DNA of 49,027 bases from NCBI GenBank assembly GCA_964553915.1, contig CAZKMM010000003.1:1-49027 (forward strand), written 5' to 3'. Below, piece after piece: positions 1 through 8,119 of this stretch. A program made the position numbers and the translations under genes. The notes beneath the pieces were generated by a model. It searched no databases. It saw only the letters and a list, made by a program, of their open reading frames with translations, and was not told the DNA's origin. Position 1 is the first letter of the stretch. The number at the start of each line of letters is the position of its first letter. This stretch comes from CAZKMM01 sp964553915. Lineage in GTDB: Bacteria > RBG-13-61-14 > DRUE01.

Positions 1-106
1 AGCTATGACAGAAGCGGTCATAAAAGAAAAAAATTTTATTACAGAGATTGAAAAGTCTCTGCTTTTACTGGCTCAAACCCTTCCAGCCCAGCATATTGAT
101 TTCTAA
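1..106 (+). CDS. C-terminal end of an unidentified protein (partial)
   Basis: The frame beginning at base 2 is open from the window edge and reads about 34 residues, ending with ...PAQHIDF and a TAA at 104-106. The composition is protein-like, with alternating charged and leucine-rich stretches, and the stop lies 25 nt before the preferred comM start. I therefore take it as the 3' end of the gene upstream in the same operon. An in-frame ATG at 5-7 exists, but a 33-residue gene starting right at the contig edge is less likely. The fragment is too short to name a family. Confidence 0.5.
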   Translation, partial: AMTEAVIKEKNFITEIEKSLLLLAQTLPAQHIDF

Positions 107-131
107 ACAAAATTTTGATAGGGTTTTGAAG

Positions 132-1658
132 ATGCTCGGCAAGGTTCACACCGCTTCTTTACTCGGAGTAGATGCCCGGCTGGTGGAGGTGGAGGCGGAT
201 ATTTCCCGGGGCGTGCCTTATTTTCATATTGTTGGTCTTCCGGACCCGGCGGTGAAGGAAAGCAAGGTGCGGGTAAAGAGTGCCCTGGCAAATTCTGGCT
301 ATAATTTTCCCGGAAACCAGCGGGTGGTGATTAATCTTGCCCCCGCGGATTTGCGTAAAGAAGGAAGCGGGTTTGACCTTCCCATTGCTCTGGCGATTTT
401 ATCTGCCCAGAAAATTTTAAACAAGGATAAGCTGAAGGAGTTTTTATTTTTCGGCGAGCTGGGTCTGGACGGGGTGCTCAAGCCCACTCCCGGAGCGCTG
501 ATTTATGCCCTTTTAGCCAAAGAAAGAGCAAGGAAAAAAATTCTTCTTCCTCTTGCCAATCTCAGAGAAGCTTCGGTGGTTGAGGGAGTGGAGGTTTATG
601 GTGCTCGCAGTCTGGCAGAGGCGGTGGAATTTTTGAACGGGGAGAAGGAGCTGGAGCCGGGTTTTGTTCGGGCGGAGGAGCTTTTTACTCTGTCTGAGGC
701 TGAGCTTTGCCTGAGCGAGGTTCGGGGGCAGGAGAGTGCCAAGCGGGCGCTGGAGGTTTCAGCCGCGGGCGGGCATAATCTTTTAATGATAGGTCCGCCC
801 GGAGCCGGAAAAACAATGCTGGCTCAGAGGCTTTCGGGAATTCTTCCCCGGCTGAGCCTGGAGGAGGCGCTGGAGACCACCCGGGTTTATTCGGTGCTTG
901 GTCTTCTTTCTAATAGTCAGCCTTTGATTACCCGAAGACCATTTCGGGCACCGCATCATACCATCAGCGATGCTGGTCTGGTTGGAGGCGGAATATATCC
1001 CAAGCCCGGAGAAATCAGCCTGGCGCACAACGGCGTGCTTTTTCTGGACGAGCTTCCTGAGTTCAAGAAGAATGTTTTAGAGGCACTTCGCCAGCCAATG
1101 GAGAGCGGAAAGGTCACCATTTCCCGGGCGCAGGGCTCCATCACTTATCCGGCAAGGTTTATGCTGGTCTGTGCGATGAATCCCTGCCCCTGCGGGTATC
1201 TGGGAGACAGCCATCATCCCTGCAGGTGCACCCCGAGGCAGGTTCAGCAGTATCGGGCAAAGGTGAGCGGACCGCTTCTCGACCGGATTGACCTTCAGAT
1301 AGAAGTCCCTGCGGTTCGGTATCGGGAGCTGGCTGGGGAGCCAAAAGGAGAGACCAGCGAGGAGATTCGGCAAAGGGTGGAGCGGGCAAGGGAGATGCAA
1401 AAGCAGAGGTTTAAGCGGGCAAGAATTTACTGCAATGCCCAGATGAACAGCAGACAGATTCAAAAATACTGCCAGATTGACCAGCAGGGGCATCAGCTTC
1501 TGGAGAGAGCGGTTGACCGGCTGGGAATCAGTGCCCGGGGCTGGTCAAGGATTTTAAAGGTAGCCCGCACCATTGCGGATTTAGAGGAAAGCGAGAGGAT
1601 TTTGCCCCGGCACCTAAGCGAGGCAATCAGCTACCGGGTGCTGGAGCGAGCGGTTTAA
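132..1658 (+). CDS. comM: YifB/ComM-family Mg-chelatase-like AAA+ ATPase
   Basis: ComM is a hexameric helicase that promotes branch migration during integration of transformed DNA in naturally competent bacteria; the family is also present in many non-competent ones. The protein of 508 aa opens with the typical ChlI-like N-terminal domain (GVDARLVEVEADIS, VGLPDPAVKES, INLAPADLRKEG; residues 1-170). A Walker A GPPGAGKT follows near residue 220, then the family signature FRAPHHTISDAGLVGGG, a Walker B region LFLDELPEF and a cysteine cluster CPCGYLGD...CRC. An earlier in-frame ATG at 48 would add 28 residues without similarity to the family and would overlap the preceding gene. The ATG at 132 gives the usual length and N-terminus, although its ribosome binding site is weak. 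Type IV pilus genes at the other end of the window would fit competence, but this is only suggestive. Confidence 0.95.
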   Translation: MLGKVHTASLLGVDARLVEVEADISRGVPYFHIVGLPDPAVKESKVRVKSALANSGYNFPGNQRVVINLAPADLRKEGSGFDLPIALAILSAQKILNKDKLKEFLFFGELGLDGVLKPTPGALIYALLAKERARKKILLPLANLREASVVEGVEVYGARSLAEAVEFLNGEKELEPGFVRAEELFTLSEAELCLSEVRGQESAKRALEVSAAGGHNLLMIGPPGAGKTMLAQRLSGILPRLSLEEALETTRVYSVLGLLSNSQPLITRRPFRAPHHTISDAGLVGGGIYPKPGEISLAHNGVLFLDELPEFKKNVLEALRQPMESGKVTISRAQGSITYPARFMLVCAMNPCPCGYLGDSHHPCRCTPRQVQQYRAKVSGPLLDRIDLQIEVPAVRYRELAGEPKGETSEEIRQRVERAREMQKQRFKRARIYCNAQMNSRQIQKYCQIDQQGHQLLERAVDRLGISARGWSRILKVARTIADLEESERILPRHLSEAISYRVLERAV

Positions 1659-1700
1659 ATTTTCTTCCCAATTTTATGTAAGATAAATTACAAAAATTTT

Positions 1701-1721
1701 TTGAAGCGAAGCTCAATTTTT
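1701..1721 (+). terminator. Weak hairpin after comM
   Basis: TTGAAGC (1701-1707) can pair with GCTCAA (1711-1716) with one bulged A and a GAA loop, followed by five T. The stem is short and AT-rich, so this is at best a weak terminator. Confidence 0.3.
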
Positions 1722-1753
1722 ATCGGGTTTAATTTTCCGGGGAGAGAAATTTC

Positions 1754-1782
1754 TTGACGAAAGCACTTTCCTTGAATAGATT
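1754..1782 (+). promoter_or_regulatory. Sigma70-type promoter for the radical SAM-fsa-dus operon
   Basis: TTGACG at 1754-1759 and TAGATT at 1777-1782 are separated by 17 nt. The predicted start of transcription falls only a few bases before the ATG at 1794, so the leader would be almost absent. Confidence 0.5.
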
Positions 1783-1793
1783 TTTAAGAGCTA

Positions 1794-3128
1794 ATGAAAG
1801 TAGTTTTGATTTATCCCCGGTTTTCTTGGCAGGAGACTGGTCCGCTTCAGGAACCGCTCGGGATTTTATATCTGGCATCTTCCCTGAAAAGAGCTGGATT
1901 TGAGCCCAGGGTTTTGGACCTGAGTTTTGCTTCGGATTTGAACCAGCTTGACTCAGAGCTAAAAGGAGCTCATCTGGTAGGAGTGAGCTCTTCAAGTGCA
2001 CTTTTTGGTCGGGCGATTTGGGTTCTGGAGAAAATTCGCCAGCTTCAGCCCTCCCTCCCGGTGGTAATTGGCGGACCTCATCCCAGTGCAGACCCGCTCT
2101 CTGCCCTTAAACAGGGTTTTGATTATGCGGTGGTAGGAGAGGGTGAGGGGGCAATAGTGGAGCTGGCAGAGGAGCTGGCAGGGGGAAGAGACGGGCTTGG
2201 TCTTAAAGGAATCTGGGCGAGGAAGGACCGAGAGGTTATTCCTGCAGAGGAGCGGGGTTTTATCCCGGATATAAATCAAATTTCTTTCCCAGCCCGGGAT
2301 TTACTGGACTATGCCCAATATTTTGCCCGGGGGATGATTCAGGTGGGGGTGATGCTCTCCCGGGGCTGTCCGCATAAGTGTCGGTTTTGCAAGCCGATGC
2401 AGGATAAATTATTCGGAAGAAAGATTCGCAAGAGAAGCCCGGAGAATGTAGCGGAGGAGCTGGAGCAGGCGGTGAAAATTACTGGCAGGAATTTCTTTTT
2501 ATTTCGGGATGATAATCTTACCAGTCTGGGCAAAGAATGGTTTGAGCGGTTTTGCCGTGAGCTGGAGCAAAGGAGATTAAAGATTTATTTCAGTGCCCAG
2601 GCACGGGTGAATGAGATTGATGAGGAGCTGATTTTATTGATGAAATCCTGCGGTCTGGTGGGAATGGCTTTTGGTGCCGAGAGCGGTTCTCAGAAGATTC
2701 TGGATTATTACCAGAAGGGCATCCGGGTGGAGGATACGGTTCGGGCGTTTGAGCTCTGCAAAAAACATAAGATTGGCACTCATTGTTTTATTATTCTGGG
2801 AGCTCCGCAGGAGACCAAGGAAGACCTGGCTCAGACCATAGAGCTGGTTAAAAGGATTCAGCCGGATTCTTTAAGTTTGAGCCGGCTGACCCCGGCACCG
2901 GGAACCTATCTTTTTGACGAGGCGAAAAATAATGGTATTTTAAACTGCTCGGACTGGGAGGAGTGGAATTATTTTACCAGCCGGACTCCGATTCGCTGGA
3001 AGTATCTTGATGAAAAGGACCTGGAAGATGCAGAGCAGACCCTCAGGAGATTGGTGCCCGGCTCTGCATATTATCTCAGGAGGAGAGAAAAAATAAAAAG
3101 GAGGAGGAGCGATGAAGATTTTTATTGA
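1794..3128 (+). CDS. B12-binding-domain radical SAM protein, substrate unknown
   Basis: The 444-aa protein has an N-terminal cobalamin-binding-like Rossmann domain (residues 1-140; PLGILYLASSLKRAGF, VIGGPHPSADP, VVGEGE). A radical SAM core follows with the cluster motif C192-x3-C196-x2-C199 (SRGCPHKCRFC) and later strands such as GMAFGAESGS. Members of this class transfer methyl groups or rearrange carbon skeletons using S-adenosylmethionine and a [4Fe-4S] cluster. The cobalamin domain lacks an obvious DxHxxG histidine, as in many base-off-type relatives, so actual B12 binding is not certain. The gene is first in an operon; its last 17 nt overlap the start of the aldolase gene, and a purine-rich GGAGG stretch inside its end serves as that gene's ribosome binding site. 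No neighbour reveals a substrate. Confidence 0.85.
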   Translation: MKVVLIYPRFSWQETGPLQEPLGILYLASSLKRAGFEPRVLDLSFASDLNQLDSELKGAHLVGVSSSSALFGRAIWVLEKIRQLQPSLPVVIGGPHPSADPLSALKQGFDYAVVGEGEGAIVELAEELAGGRDGLGLKGIWARKDREVIPAEERGFIPDINQISFPARDLLDYAQYFARGMIQVGVMLSRGCPHKCRFCKPMQDKLFGRKIRKRSPENVAEELEQAVKITGRNFFLFRDDNLTSLGKEWFERFCRELEQRRLKIYFSAQARVNEIDEELILLMKSCGLVGMAFGAESGSQKILDYYQKGIRVEDTVRAFELCKKHKIGTHCFIILGAPQETKEDLAQTIELVKRIQPDSLSLSRLTPAPGTYLFDEAKNNGILNCSDWEEWNYFTSRTPIRWKYLDEKDLEDAEQTLRRLVPGSAYYLRRREKIKRRRSDEDFY

Positions 3129-3768
3129 TACCGCCAATGTTGAGGAGATTAAAGAAGTGGCAAGGCTCGGACTCCTTGATGGCGTGACCACCAATCCATC
3201 TCTGGTGGCAAAAGAGAAAAAGCCTTTTAAAGAACTCCTTTTAGAAATCTGCCAGCTGGTAGATGGACCGGTAAGTGCAGAGGTTTTGAGCCTGGAAGCA
3301 GAAGGGATGATAAAAGAAGCCCGCAGGCTCCACGCGCTCCATCCCAATATTGTCTGCAAGATTCCGATGACCAAAGATGGTTTAAAAGCGGTCAAGGTGC
3401 TGGAGCAGGAGGGGGTTCGCTGTAATGTAACGCTGGTATTTTCTCCGCTTCAGGCGATTTTAGCTGCTAAAGCCGGGGCAAGTTTTGTCAGCCCGTTTAT
3501 TGGCAGGCTGGATGATATTGGTCATCGGGGAATGGACCTGATTGAGCAGTTGGTTTTCATCTGGGACAATTACGGGTTTGAGAGCGAGATTATTGTTGCC
3601 AGTGTCCGTCATCCCCAGCATGTGGTGGAAGCGGCTTTGCTCGGCGCGGATATTGTCACGGTGCCCTATCGGGTAATTGAGCAGTTCACCAAACATCCCC
3701 TCACCGACATTGGAATTGAGCGGTTCCTTAATGACTGGAAAAAGGCAGGGATAGAGTTCAACATCTAA
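3112..3768 (+). CDS. fsa: Transaldolase-like fructose-6-phosphate aldolase (TalC/FSA family)
   Basis: This 218-aa protein is the short single-domain TIM-barrel type of transaldolase. It begins MKIFIDTANVEEI and contains GVTTNPSL, the Schiff-base lysine K83 in CKIPMT, NVTLVFSPLQA and SPFIGRLDD. The family either interconverts fructose 6-phosphate with dihydroxyacetone and glyceraldehyde 3-phosphate (FSA) or acts as transaldolase in the pentose phosphate pathway. Short bacterial members of both activities look alike, so the exact reaction is not settled. The start is supported by a strong GGAGGAGG stretch just upstream, within the end of the preceding gene. The dihydrouridine synthase gene follows after 5 nt. 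Confidence 0.93.
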   Translation: MKIFIDTANVEEIKEVARLGLLDGVTTNPSLVAKEKKPFKELLLEICQLVDGPVSAEVLSLEAEGMIKEARRLHALHPNIVCKIPMTKDGLKAVKVLEQEGVRCNVTLVFSPLQAILAAKAGASFVSPFIGRLDDIGHRGMDLIEQLVFIWDNYGFESEIIVASVRHPQHVVEAALLGADIVTVPYRVIEQFTKHPLTDIGIERFLNDWKKAGIEFNI

Positions 3769-3773
3769 TCTGA

Positions 3774-4817
3774 ATGGAAAAGAAACTGAAGATCGGCTCC
3801 CTGGAGCTGGAGGGGTATGCGGTTCTGGCTCCGATGGCTGGGATTACCAGCAGTGCGATGCGGAGGATTGCTCGCCAGCTAGGAGCAAGTGCGGTCTGGA
3901 GCGAGATGCTCAGTGCAGATGGACTGGTGCGGGCAGGAGGGGAGGCTCAGATAAGACTTTTTCGCTCCTTATATGCTCATCCCAGTGAGCGACCCCTTGC
4001 GGTTCAGCTTTTTGGTTCCGAGCCAGAAATTATGGCACGAGCCGGGGAGATGGTAGCAGGCACTGAGGCGGATATTGTGGATATAAATATGGGCTGTCCG
4101 GTTCGGAAGGTGGTGAGCAGGGGTGCGGGCGCCGGGCTGATGAAAGACCTGCCCCGGGCAGGGAAGGTGATTGAAGCGGTTAAAAAGGCTATTGGAAAAA
4201 CTCCTCTCACGGTAAAGATGCGCTCCGGGATAGATGAGAAGAACATCAATGCGGATGAGCTTTGCTTTATTGCTCAGGAGAGCGGGGCAGATGCGGTGAT
4301 TATTCACCCCCGCACCCAGAAGCAGGGATTTAAGGGGAAAGCGGACCGGAGCATCATCAGAGCCTGCGTAGAGAAGGTAAAGATTCCGGTAATCGGCAAT
4401 GGAGACATAAAGAGCTGGAAAGATGCCCGGCAGATGCTAAAAGAGACCAGTTGTGCCGGGGTGATGATTGCAAGGGGAGCACTGGGCAATCCCTGGATTT
4501 TCAAAGAAATCAAGGAGCAAAAAGCATATTATCCCAGCCTGGAAGAAAAAAGGGAGGTGATATTAAAACATTTTTTCTTTATGGAGGAGCTTTCAGGAGA
4601 GAAAAAAGCCGTGGTGGAGATGAGGAAGCATATTATCTGGTATACCAAGGGGATGCCCGGGGCATTGAGGCTTCGGCAAAGACTCTCGGAGGTTAAAAGC
4701 AGAGAAAAACTTCTGGAGCTGGTAGAGGAATTTTTTGCTTTTCAGAGGGAATTTGCTTATAATAAAAAGCCATCTTGCCGGTCCGGGGAGATGGGGGATA
4801 AAGGAGGGAACCTTTAA
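3774..4817 (+). CDS. dusB: tRNA-dihydrouridine synthase (DusB-like)
   Basis: Dus enzymes use FMN and NADPH to reduce uridines in the tRNA D-loop. The 347-aa protein shows the FMN-binding barrel start APMAGITSSAMR, the catalytic cysteine C108 in DINMGCPVRKV, VKMRSG, IIHPRTQKQGF, IPVIGNGDI and MIARGALGNPWIF, followed by a helical tRNA-binding domain. All motifs fit the DusB subgroup. The last 18 residues (rich in Gly, Lys, Ser) are unlike the family and are encoded by the left arm and loop of a long stem-loop. The tail is thus probably a by-product of an RNA structure laid over the gene end. It is third in the operon, 5 nt after the aldolase gene. Confidence 0.95.
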   Translation: MEKKLKIGSLELEGYAVLAPMAGITSSAMRRIARQLGASAVWSEMLSADGLVRAGGEAQIRLFRSLYAHPSERPLAVQLFGSEPEIMARAGEMVAGTEADIVDINMGCPVRKVVSRGAGAGLMKDLPRAGKVIEAVKKAIGKTPLTVKMRSGIDEKNINADELCFIAQESGADAVIIHPRTQKQGFKGKADRSIIRACVEKVKIPVIGNGDIKSWKDARQMLKETSCAGVMIARGALGNPWIFKEIKEQKAYYPSLEEKREVILKHFFFMEELSGEKKAVVEMRKHIIWYTKGMPGALRLRQRLSEVKSREKLLELVEEFFAFQREFAYNKKPSCRSGEMGDKGGNL

Positions 4818-4848
4818 AGACCTGACCGGCTAAGATGGCTTTTTATTT
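4764..4848 (+). terminator. Long stem-loop overlapping the end of dusB, probable intrinsic terminator
   Basis: Bases 4764-4783 and 4824-4844 form a 20-bp helix interrupted only by one bulged T at 4831; the right arm ends in TTTTT followed by ATTTAG. The 40-nt loop contains a second hairpin (TAAAGG 4799-4804 with CCTTTA 4811-4816), which holds the dusB stop codon. The T-run argues for a rho-independent terminator, although the loop is unusually large and the left arm is coding. Confidence 0.65.
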
Positions 4849-4944
4849 AGTTTTCATTGAATTGATAAGCAATTTTTATGCCAGAATTTCGCTGGCAGAA
4901 GTCCTTGATTTTAGAAGAAAATATCTTCAAAGGGAGAGGTGGAT

Positions 4945-4992
4945 TTGACAATTTCCTGAAAATGTCTGACAAATTTTGCCTTTCTCAGGAAA
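4945..4992 (+). promoter_or_regulatory. Possible lpdA promoter with inverted repeat
   Basis: A perfect TTGACA lies at 4945-4950, but no convincing -10 box follows at 17 nt. A perfect 8-bp inverted repeat, TTTCCTGA (4952-4959) and TCAGGAAA (4985-4992), brackets the expected -10 and start region and could be an operator. Confidence 0.3.
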
Positions 4993-5018
4993 AAATTTCT
5001 TAGTTCAAGGAGGATAAA

Positions 5019-6416
5019 GTGGAACTTTATGACCTGGTGATTATTGGAGCAGGTCCCGCAGGATATGTCGGAGCAATTCGTTCCGCCCAGCTCGGAGCAA
5101 AAGTTTGTTTGATCGAAAAGGAGCATTTAGGGGGAATTTGCCTGAATCGGGGCTGTATTCCCACCAAATCTCTGGTTCAATCTGCCCGGCTTCTTCATTA
5201 TTTTCGCCGGGCAGAGGAATTTGGGATAAAAATCAGTCAGGCTCCGGAGCTGGATTTGAAAAAAACTCTGGAGCGAACTCACCAGAAGGTGGTTAAAACC
5301 CTGGTGCGGGGGATAGAGAGCCTTCTTAAAAGCTACAAGGTTGAGCTTAAATTCGGCACTGCCCGATTTAAGGCAAAGGATAAGGTTTTAGTAAAGACCA
5401 GCCAGGGGGAAGAAGAGCTGGGTGCCCGGAATTTTTTAATTGCCACTGGCTCTTCTCCTGCCCGGATTCCCACTTTTCCGGTTGATGGCAAAAAAATCCT
5501 CACCAGCGACCACCTGCTTCAACTGGAGCAGGTGCCGAAAAGCATTTTAATTATCGGAGCCGGGGCGATTGGCTGTGAATGGGCGTTCATCCTTGGGGAA
5601 TTCGGGGCAGAAGTCACAGTGGTGGAGATGATGCCCCAGGCACTTCCCACTGAAGATGAAATGGTGGGCAGGCTGATTGCCCGCCAGATGAAGAAAAGGA
5701 AAATCAAGCTGATTGTGGGGGAGAAAATTGCTCGGGTGGAGGAGAGCCCGGAGGGAATTTGTGCCCGATGCGAGAGCGGAGTAGAGCTTCGGGCAGAGAA
5801 AATCCTGGTCAGCATTGGCAGGAAGCCGAACAGTGATAATCTGGGCCTGGAAGAGCTCGGGGTGGAAAGAGATGAGCAGGGATTTATCCGGGTGAATTCC
5901 CGGATGGAGACTTCAGCTTCGGGAATTTATGCCAGCGGGGATGTAGTTGGCGGGATTCTTTTAGCTCATATTGCTTCTGCTGAGGCAAAGGTGGCAGTGA
6001 GTAATGCTCTGGGCGGGAAAGAGGAGATGGACTATCAGGTGGTTCCGAGCGTGGTTTTTACTGACCCGGAGGTTGCCAGTGTGGGCTTGCGGGAAAATCA
6101 GGCAAAGGAAAAGGGCTTAAATTACGCCTGTGCCACATTTCCGGTGCGTGCCCTGGGCAAAGCTCAGGCAATGGGAGAGATAGACGGAGAATTCAAGCTG
6201 ATTTTTGAGCAGGAGAGCAGAAAACTCCTCGGTGCTCATATTATTGCGCCGGAGGCGTCCAATTTAATTCACGAGCTGGCACTGGCTTTAAAAATGGGAG
6301 CTGGTCTTGAAGATATTGCCCATACCATTTATGCCCATCCCACTTTAGCAGAAGGGATAATGGAATGTGCGGAAGCAGGTCTGGGAGAGGCAATTCATCT
6401 TCCCAAGCCCAGATAA
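5019..6416 (+). CDS. lpdA: Dihydrolipoyl dehydrogenase (E3)
   Basis: This flavoprotein reoxidises the lipoyl groups of 2-oxoacid dehydrogenase complexes or the glycine cleavage system, using NAD+. The 465-aa sequence has the FAD-binding GAGPAG at residues 10-15, the redox-active disulfide C41-LNRG-C46, an NAD-binding GAGAIG, the second FAD motif ending in YASGDV, and the C-terminal dimer-interface His-Glu pair (H440, E445 in HPTLAEG). It starts at GTG, chosen because an ideal AAGGAGG precedes it by 7 nt and the protein begins exactly as expected for the family. No E1, E2, lipoyl or glycine-cleavage genes are in the window, so the partner complex is unknown. The gene appears monocistronic, after the dusB terminator. 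Confidence 0.96.
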   Translation: MELYDLVIIGAGPAGYVGAIRSAQLGAKVCLIEKEHLGGICLNRGCIPTKSLVQSARLLHYFRRAEEFGIKISQAPELDLKKTLERTHQKVVKTLVRGIESLLKSYKVELKFGTARFKAKDKVLVKTSQGEEELGARNFLIATGSSPARIPTFPVDGKKILTSDHLLQLEQVPKSILIIGAGAIGCEWAFILGEFGAEVTVVEMMPQALPTEDEMVGRLIARQMKKRKIKLIVGEKIARVEESPEGICARCESGVELRAEKILVSIGRKPNSDNLGLEELGVERDEQGFIRVNSRMETSASGIYASGDVVGGILLAHIASAEAKVAVSNALGGKEEMDYQVVPSVVFTDPEVASVGLRENQAKEKGLNYACATFPVRALGKAQAMGEIDGEFKLIFEQESRKLLGAHIIAPEASNLIHELALALKMGAGLEDIAHTIYAHPTLAEGIMECAEAGLGEAIHLPKPR

Positions 6417-6450
6417 ATCTTTCTATCCGCTTAAATCTGAAACTATTAAT

Positions 6451-6567
6451 CTAAAAGAAGGTTTTTTGCGAGCGGTTGCTGTGGTTAAAGAAGCTGGAAA
6501 CCACGGTCCCTCCTTCCTCTAAATTAACCCATTCCCCTTGAGCTGTCAATCTTTTATTTATTTTTTA
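6451..6567 (-). pseudogene. Relict of the N-terminal module of the Tlde1-like gene
   Basis: On the minus strand an open stretch without start codon encodes KRLTAQGEWVNLEEGGTV, followed by about 17 more residues and a TAG at 6451-6453. It matches the beginning of the protein encoded at 8116-8892 with a single residue change. Stops precede it in frame and no ATG is available, so it is a non-functional fragment. Beyond the matching part, weak similarity continues (SS..xN) before the frame ends. The nucleotide repeat itself is listed separately. Confidence 0.7.
6501..6555. repeat. Direct repeat copy A (55 nt)
   Basis: It matches 8835-8889 in the same orientation with five differences, all transitions. 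Read as codons, four of the five are silent. The two copies lie 2334 bp apart and bracket the AT-rich segment. Confidence 0.9.
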
Positions 6568-6658
6568 ATTTTAGAAATCTACATTGAAGGAAATTTTTAA
6601 AGAGCTTTGAAATATCCTCTAATGTCTTTTAGAATTTAAATCTAGATAAATAGCTAGG

Positions 6659-7306
6659 TTAAGGTTGTTCATAATAAAAATAAATAACACTAGCTTTCCC
6701 TTCAACAAATTCTATATATGACTCATAACCGAATTCCAGCTCAGGACAAACTTTTTCTTTGATAACTTCAGGAATTGATTTGGCTTCCTCTTTTCCTAAT
6801 ACATACCAATGATATTTAACTACTCTTGGATTGCGTCTTATAATCTCTATTTTGTCAGGAACGCCATAAGTGTTGATTATATCTTTATAACTTGTTCCTA
6901 GCTTAATTCCTTTCTTGGTAATAAAGAATTCCTCTTTAAGAATAGTTGCATTTTTAATTCTTTCTTTAATATAAGAAAGAGGCTCTTTTGATATTTGATT
7001 ATGACGATAATGAAATTCATAATGCTTTATCAATCTTGGTGGAATTTGATCCTTATAAAAAATATAAATATTAACTGGAGACATACAACAACCAACATTT
7101 ATTACTAATACTTGTTTCTTAGCTTTGTCAGTAAAAAAATAATACCCCCAAACCATATGATCACCTTGCTTCTTTTCTGCGGATAAAATGATTTTAGAAT
7201 CAATTTTCACATAATCAACTGGAATACAGCTTTCAGAATGCTTGAAAGATAAAAGAATTATTAAAACTAATATTGTTAGAAAACTAGCGAATATTTTCTT
7301 CATCAT
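6659..7306 (-). CDS. Exported hypothetical protein with BamE-like G-x-S..D motif
   Basis: I do not recognise this 215-aa protein. It begins with a clear signal peptide (MMKKIFASFLTILVLIILLS, cleavage near residues 25-27) and is therefore probably periplasmic or surface located. Two adjacent cysteines (VGCCMSP) occur in the first half. The second half contains IKLGTSYKDIINTYGVPDKI, a pattern like the short repeats of SmpA/BamE-type lipoproteins (G.s..dv...yG.P). It is AT-rich compared with the flanking chromosome. It follows an orphan Tlde1-like catalytic tip by 11 nt, an arrangement seen for immunity genes behind displaced toxin tips, but no homology supports that role. A weak spaced purine stretch precedes the start. 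Confidence 0.75.
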   Translation of the reverse strand: MMKKIFASFLTILVLIILLSFKHSESCIPVDYVKIDSKIILSAEKKQGDHMVWGYYFFTDKAKKQVLVINVGCCMSPVNIYIFYKDQIPPRLIKHYEFHYRHNQISKEPLSYIKERIKNATILKEEFFITKKGIKLGTSYKDIINTYGVPDKIEIIRRNPRVVKYHWYVLGKEEAKSIPEVIKEKVCPELEFGYESYIEFVEGKASVIYFYYEQP

Positions 7307-7317
7307 CTTCTTCCCCT

Positions 7318-7530
7318 TTAATAATCTACACTTAAAAATAGAAATTTAAACTTAATAATGTAATCTTTAAGCTCTTGATAGATAGGCTTTGTATTATTTT
7401 GGGTTAAGCCTATACATCCTTTTGTGCCTGTTTTCCCTCCATCAGGATGAATTTCAAAACCGCTCCTTCCTCCAGTATCAGTCCTATCAATATTCTTCTC
7501 CATTAATGTTAATGCTAACAATTTTACCAA
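7318..7530 (-). pseudogene. Orphan Tlde1-like (DUF2778-like) catalytic tip
   Basis: The frame encodes RTDTGGRSGFEIHPDGG and TGTKGCIGL, the His...Gly-Cys-Ile active-site motif found intact in the protein at 8116-8892 (GLAIHPDGG, KGCIGI), and a similar C-terminal helix (ELKDYIIKF against KLRDYLLKH). Only the last third of the domain is present. The only starts are a TTG at 7530 and an ATG at 7503, both inside the end of the upstream gene in another frame, which it overlaps by 44 nt. It is probably the remnant of a second copy, or a stored tip that can recombine with the full gene. Expression as a short peptide cannot be excluded. Confidence 0.65.
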
Positions 7531-8119
7531 AATTCTTTAACACATTGTCGTTACAAGGCAATTCTAGAATTATCTTTTTACAATTCAATTTCCTATCACA
7601 AGCAAGTCCAGATATTATGGTTGTTCCAATTACATTTTTTCCTAACTTAACATCGCCCAAATTTTTGACTTCTTTGGGTTTTTGACAGGGTTTAAAAGAT
7701 ACTTCTATAAAAAGTCTGACCTTTTCTTTATCTGCTCCTAATGTCTTCTTTATCTCTATAAGACGAAATGATGGTGATTCAGAAGGATTACTATGGCGTT
7801 GACTGATGAATTTTTGACATTTGTTTGAATTCTCACTTACTTTTAATTTATCTTTACACCATTTAATTTCATAAAACTCTTCTGATCTCCCATATCTATT
7901 ATGAAGGCCAAAAAGCGAATAATAATCAGTTAAATTGGGGTCATTTTTGTTTATAACTTTTTCGAAATCAAAAATAAATCTTAAAAGCTCAGATGGCTGA
8001 TAAATCTTTGAATATCCCATTTCTGAAAAAATCATTGGAGATTTATTATCTGAAAATAATAATAATGCTAATACTATTAGCCAAGTTATAAAAAAATATC
8101 TGTGAATCTTTATTTTCAT
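7487..8119 (-). CDS. Membrane-anchored or exported hypothetical protein
   Basis: The 210-aa protein has one N-terminal hydrophobic segment (YFFITWLIVLALLLFS, residues 8-23) after a basic start, so it is either secreted or held in the inner membrane with its bulk in the periplasm. The rest is hydrophilic, lysine-rich and has five or more cysteines, enough for disulfides. No family was recognised. Its ATG overlaps the stop of the Tlde1-like gene as ATGA, so the two are translationally coupled and probably act together. A periplasmic partner directly behind a cell-wall-acting enzyme suggests an inhibitor or immunity protein, by position only. Base composition is among the most AT-rich of the window. 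Confidence 0.75.
   Translation of the reverse strand: MKIKIHRYFFITWLIVLALLLFSDNKSPMIFSEMGYSKIYQPSELLRFIFDFEKVINKNDPNLTDYYSLFGLHNRYGRSEEFYEIKWCKDKLKVSENSNKCQKFISQRHSNPSESPSFRLIEIKKTLGADKEKVRLFIEVSFKPCQKPKEVKNLGDVKLGKNVIGTTIISGLACDRKLNCKKIILELPCNDNVLKNFGKIVSININGEEY

Noticed and set aside
1077..1493. 138-codon minus-strand frame
   Set aside because: Antisense shadow of comM with Pro/Leu/Cys-rich composition.
4764..4844. Riboswitch interpretation of the dusB stem-loop
   Set aside because: I compared it from memory with c-di-GMP-I, fluoride, TPP and cobalamin classes and found none of their conserved core motifs.
6481..6506. GTGGTT...AACCAC hairpin after lpdA
   Set aside because: Six-base stem with a 12-nt loop and no T-run; it overlaps the relict coding sequence and is probably fortuitous.
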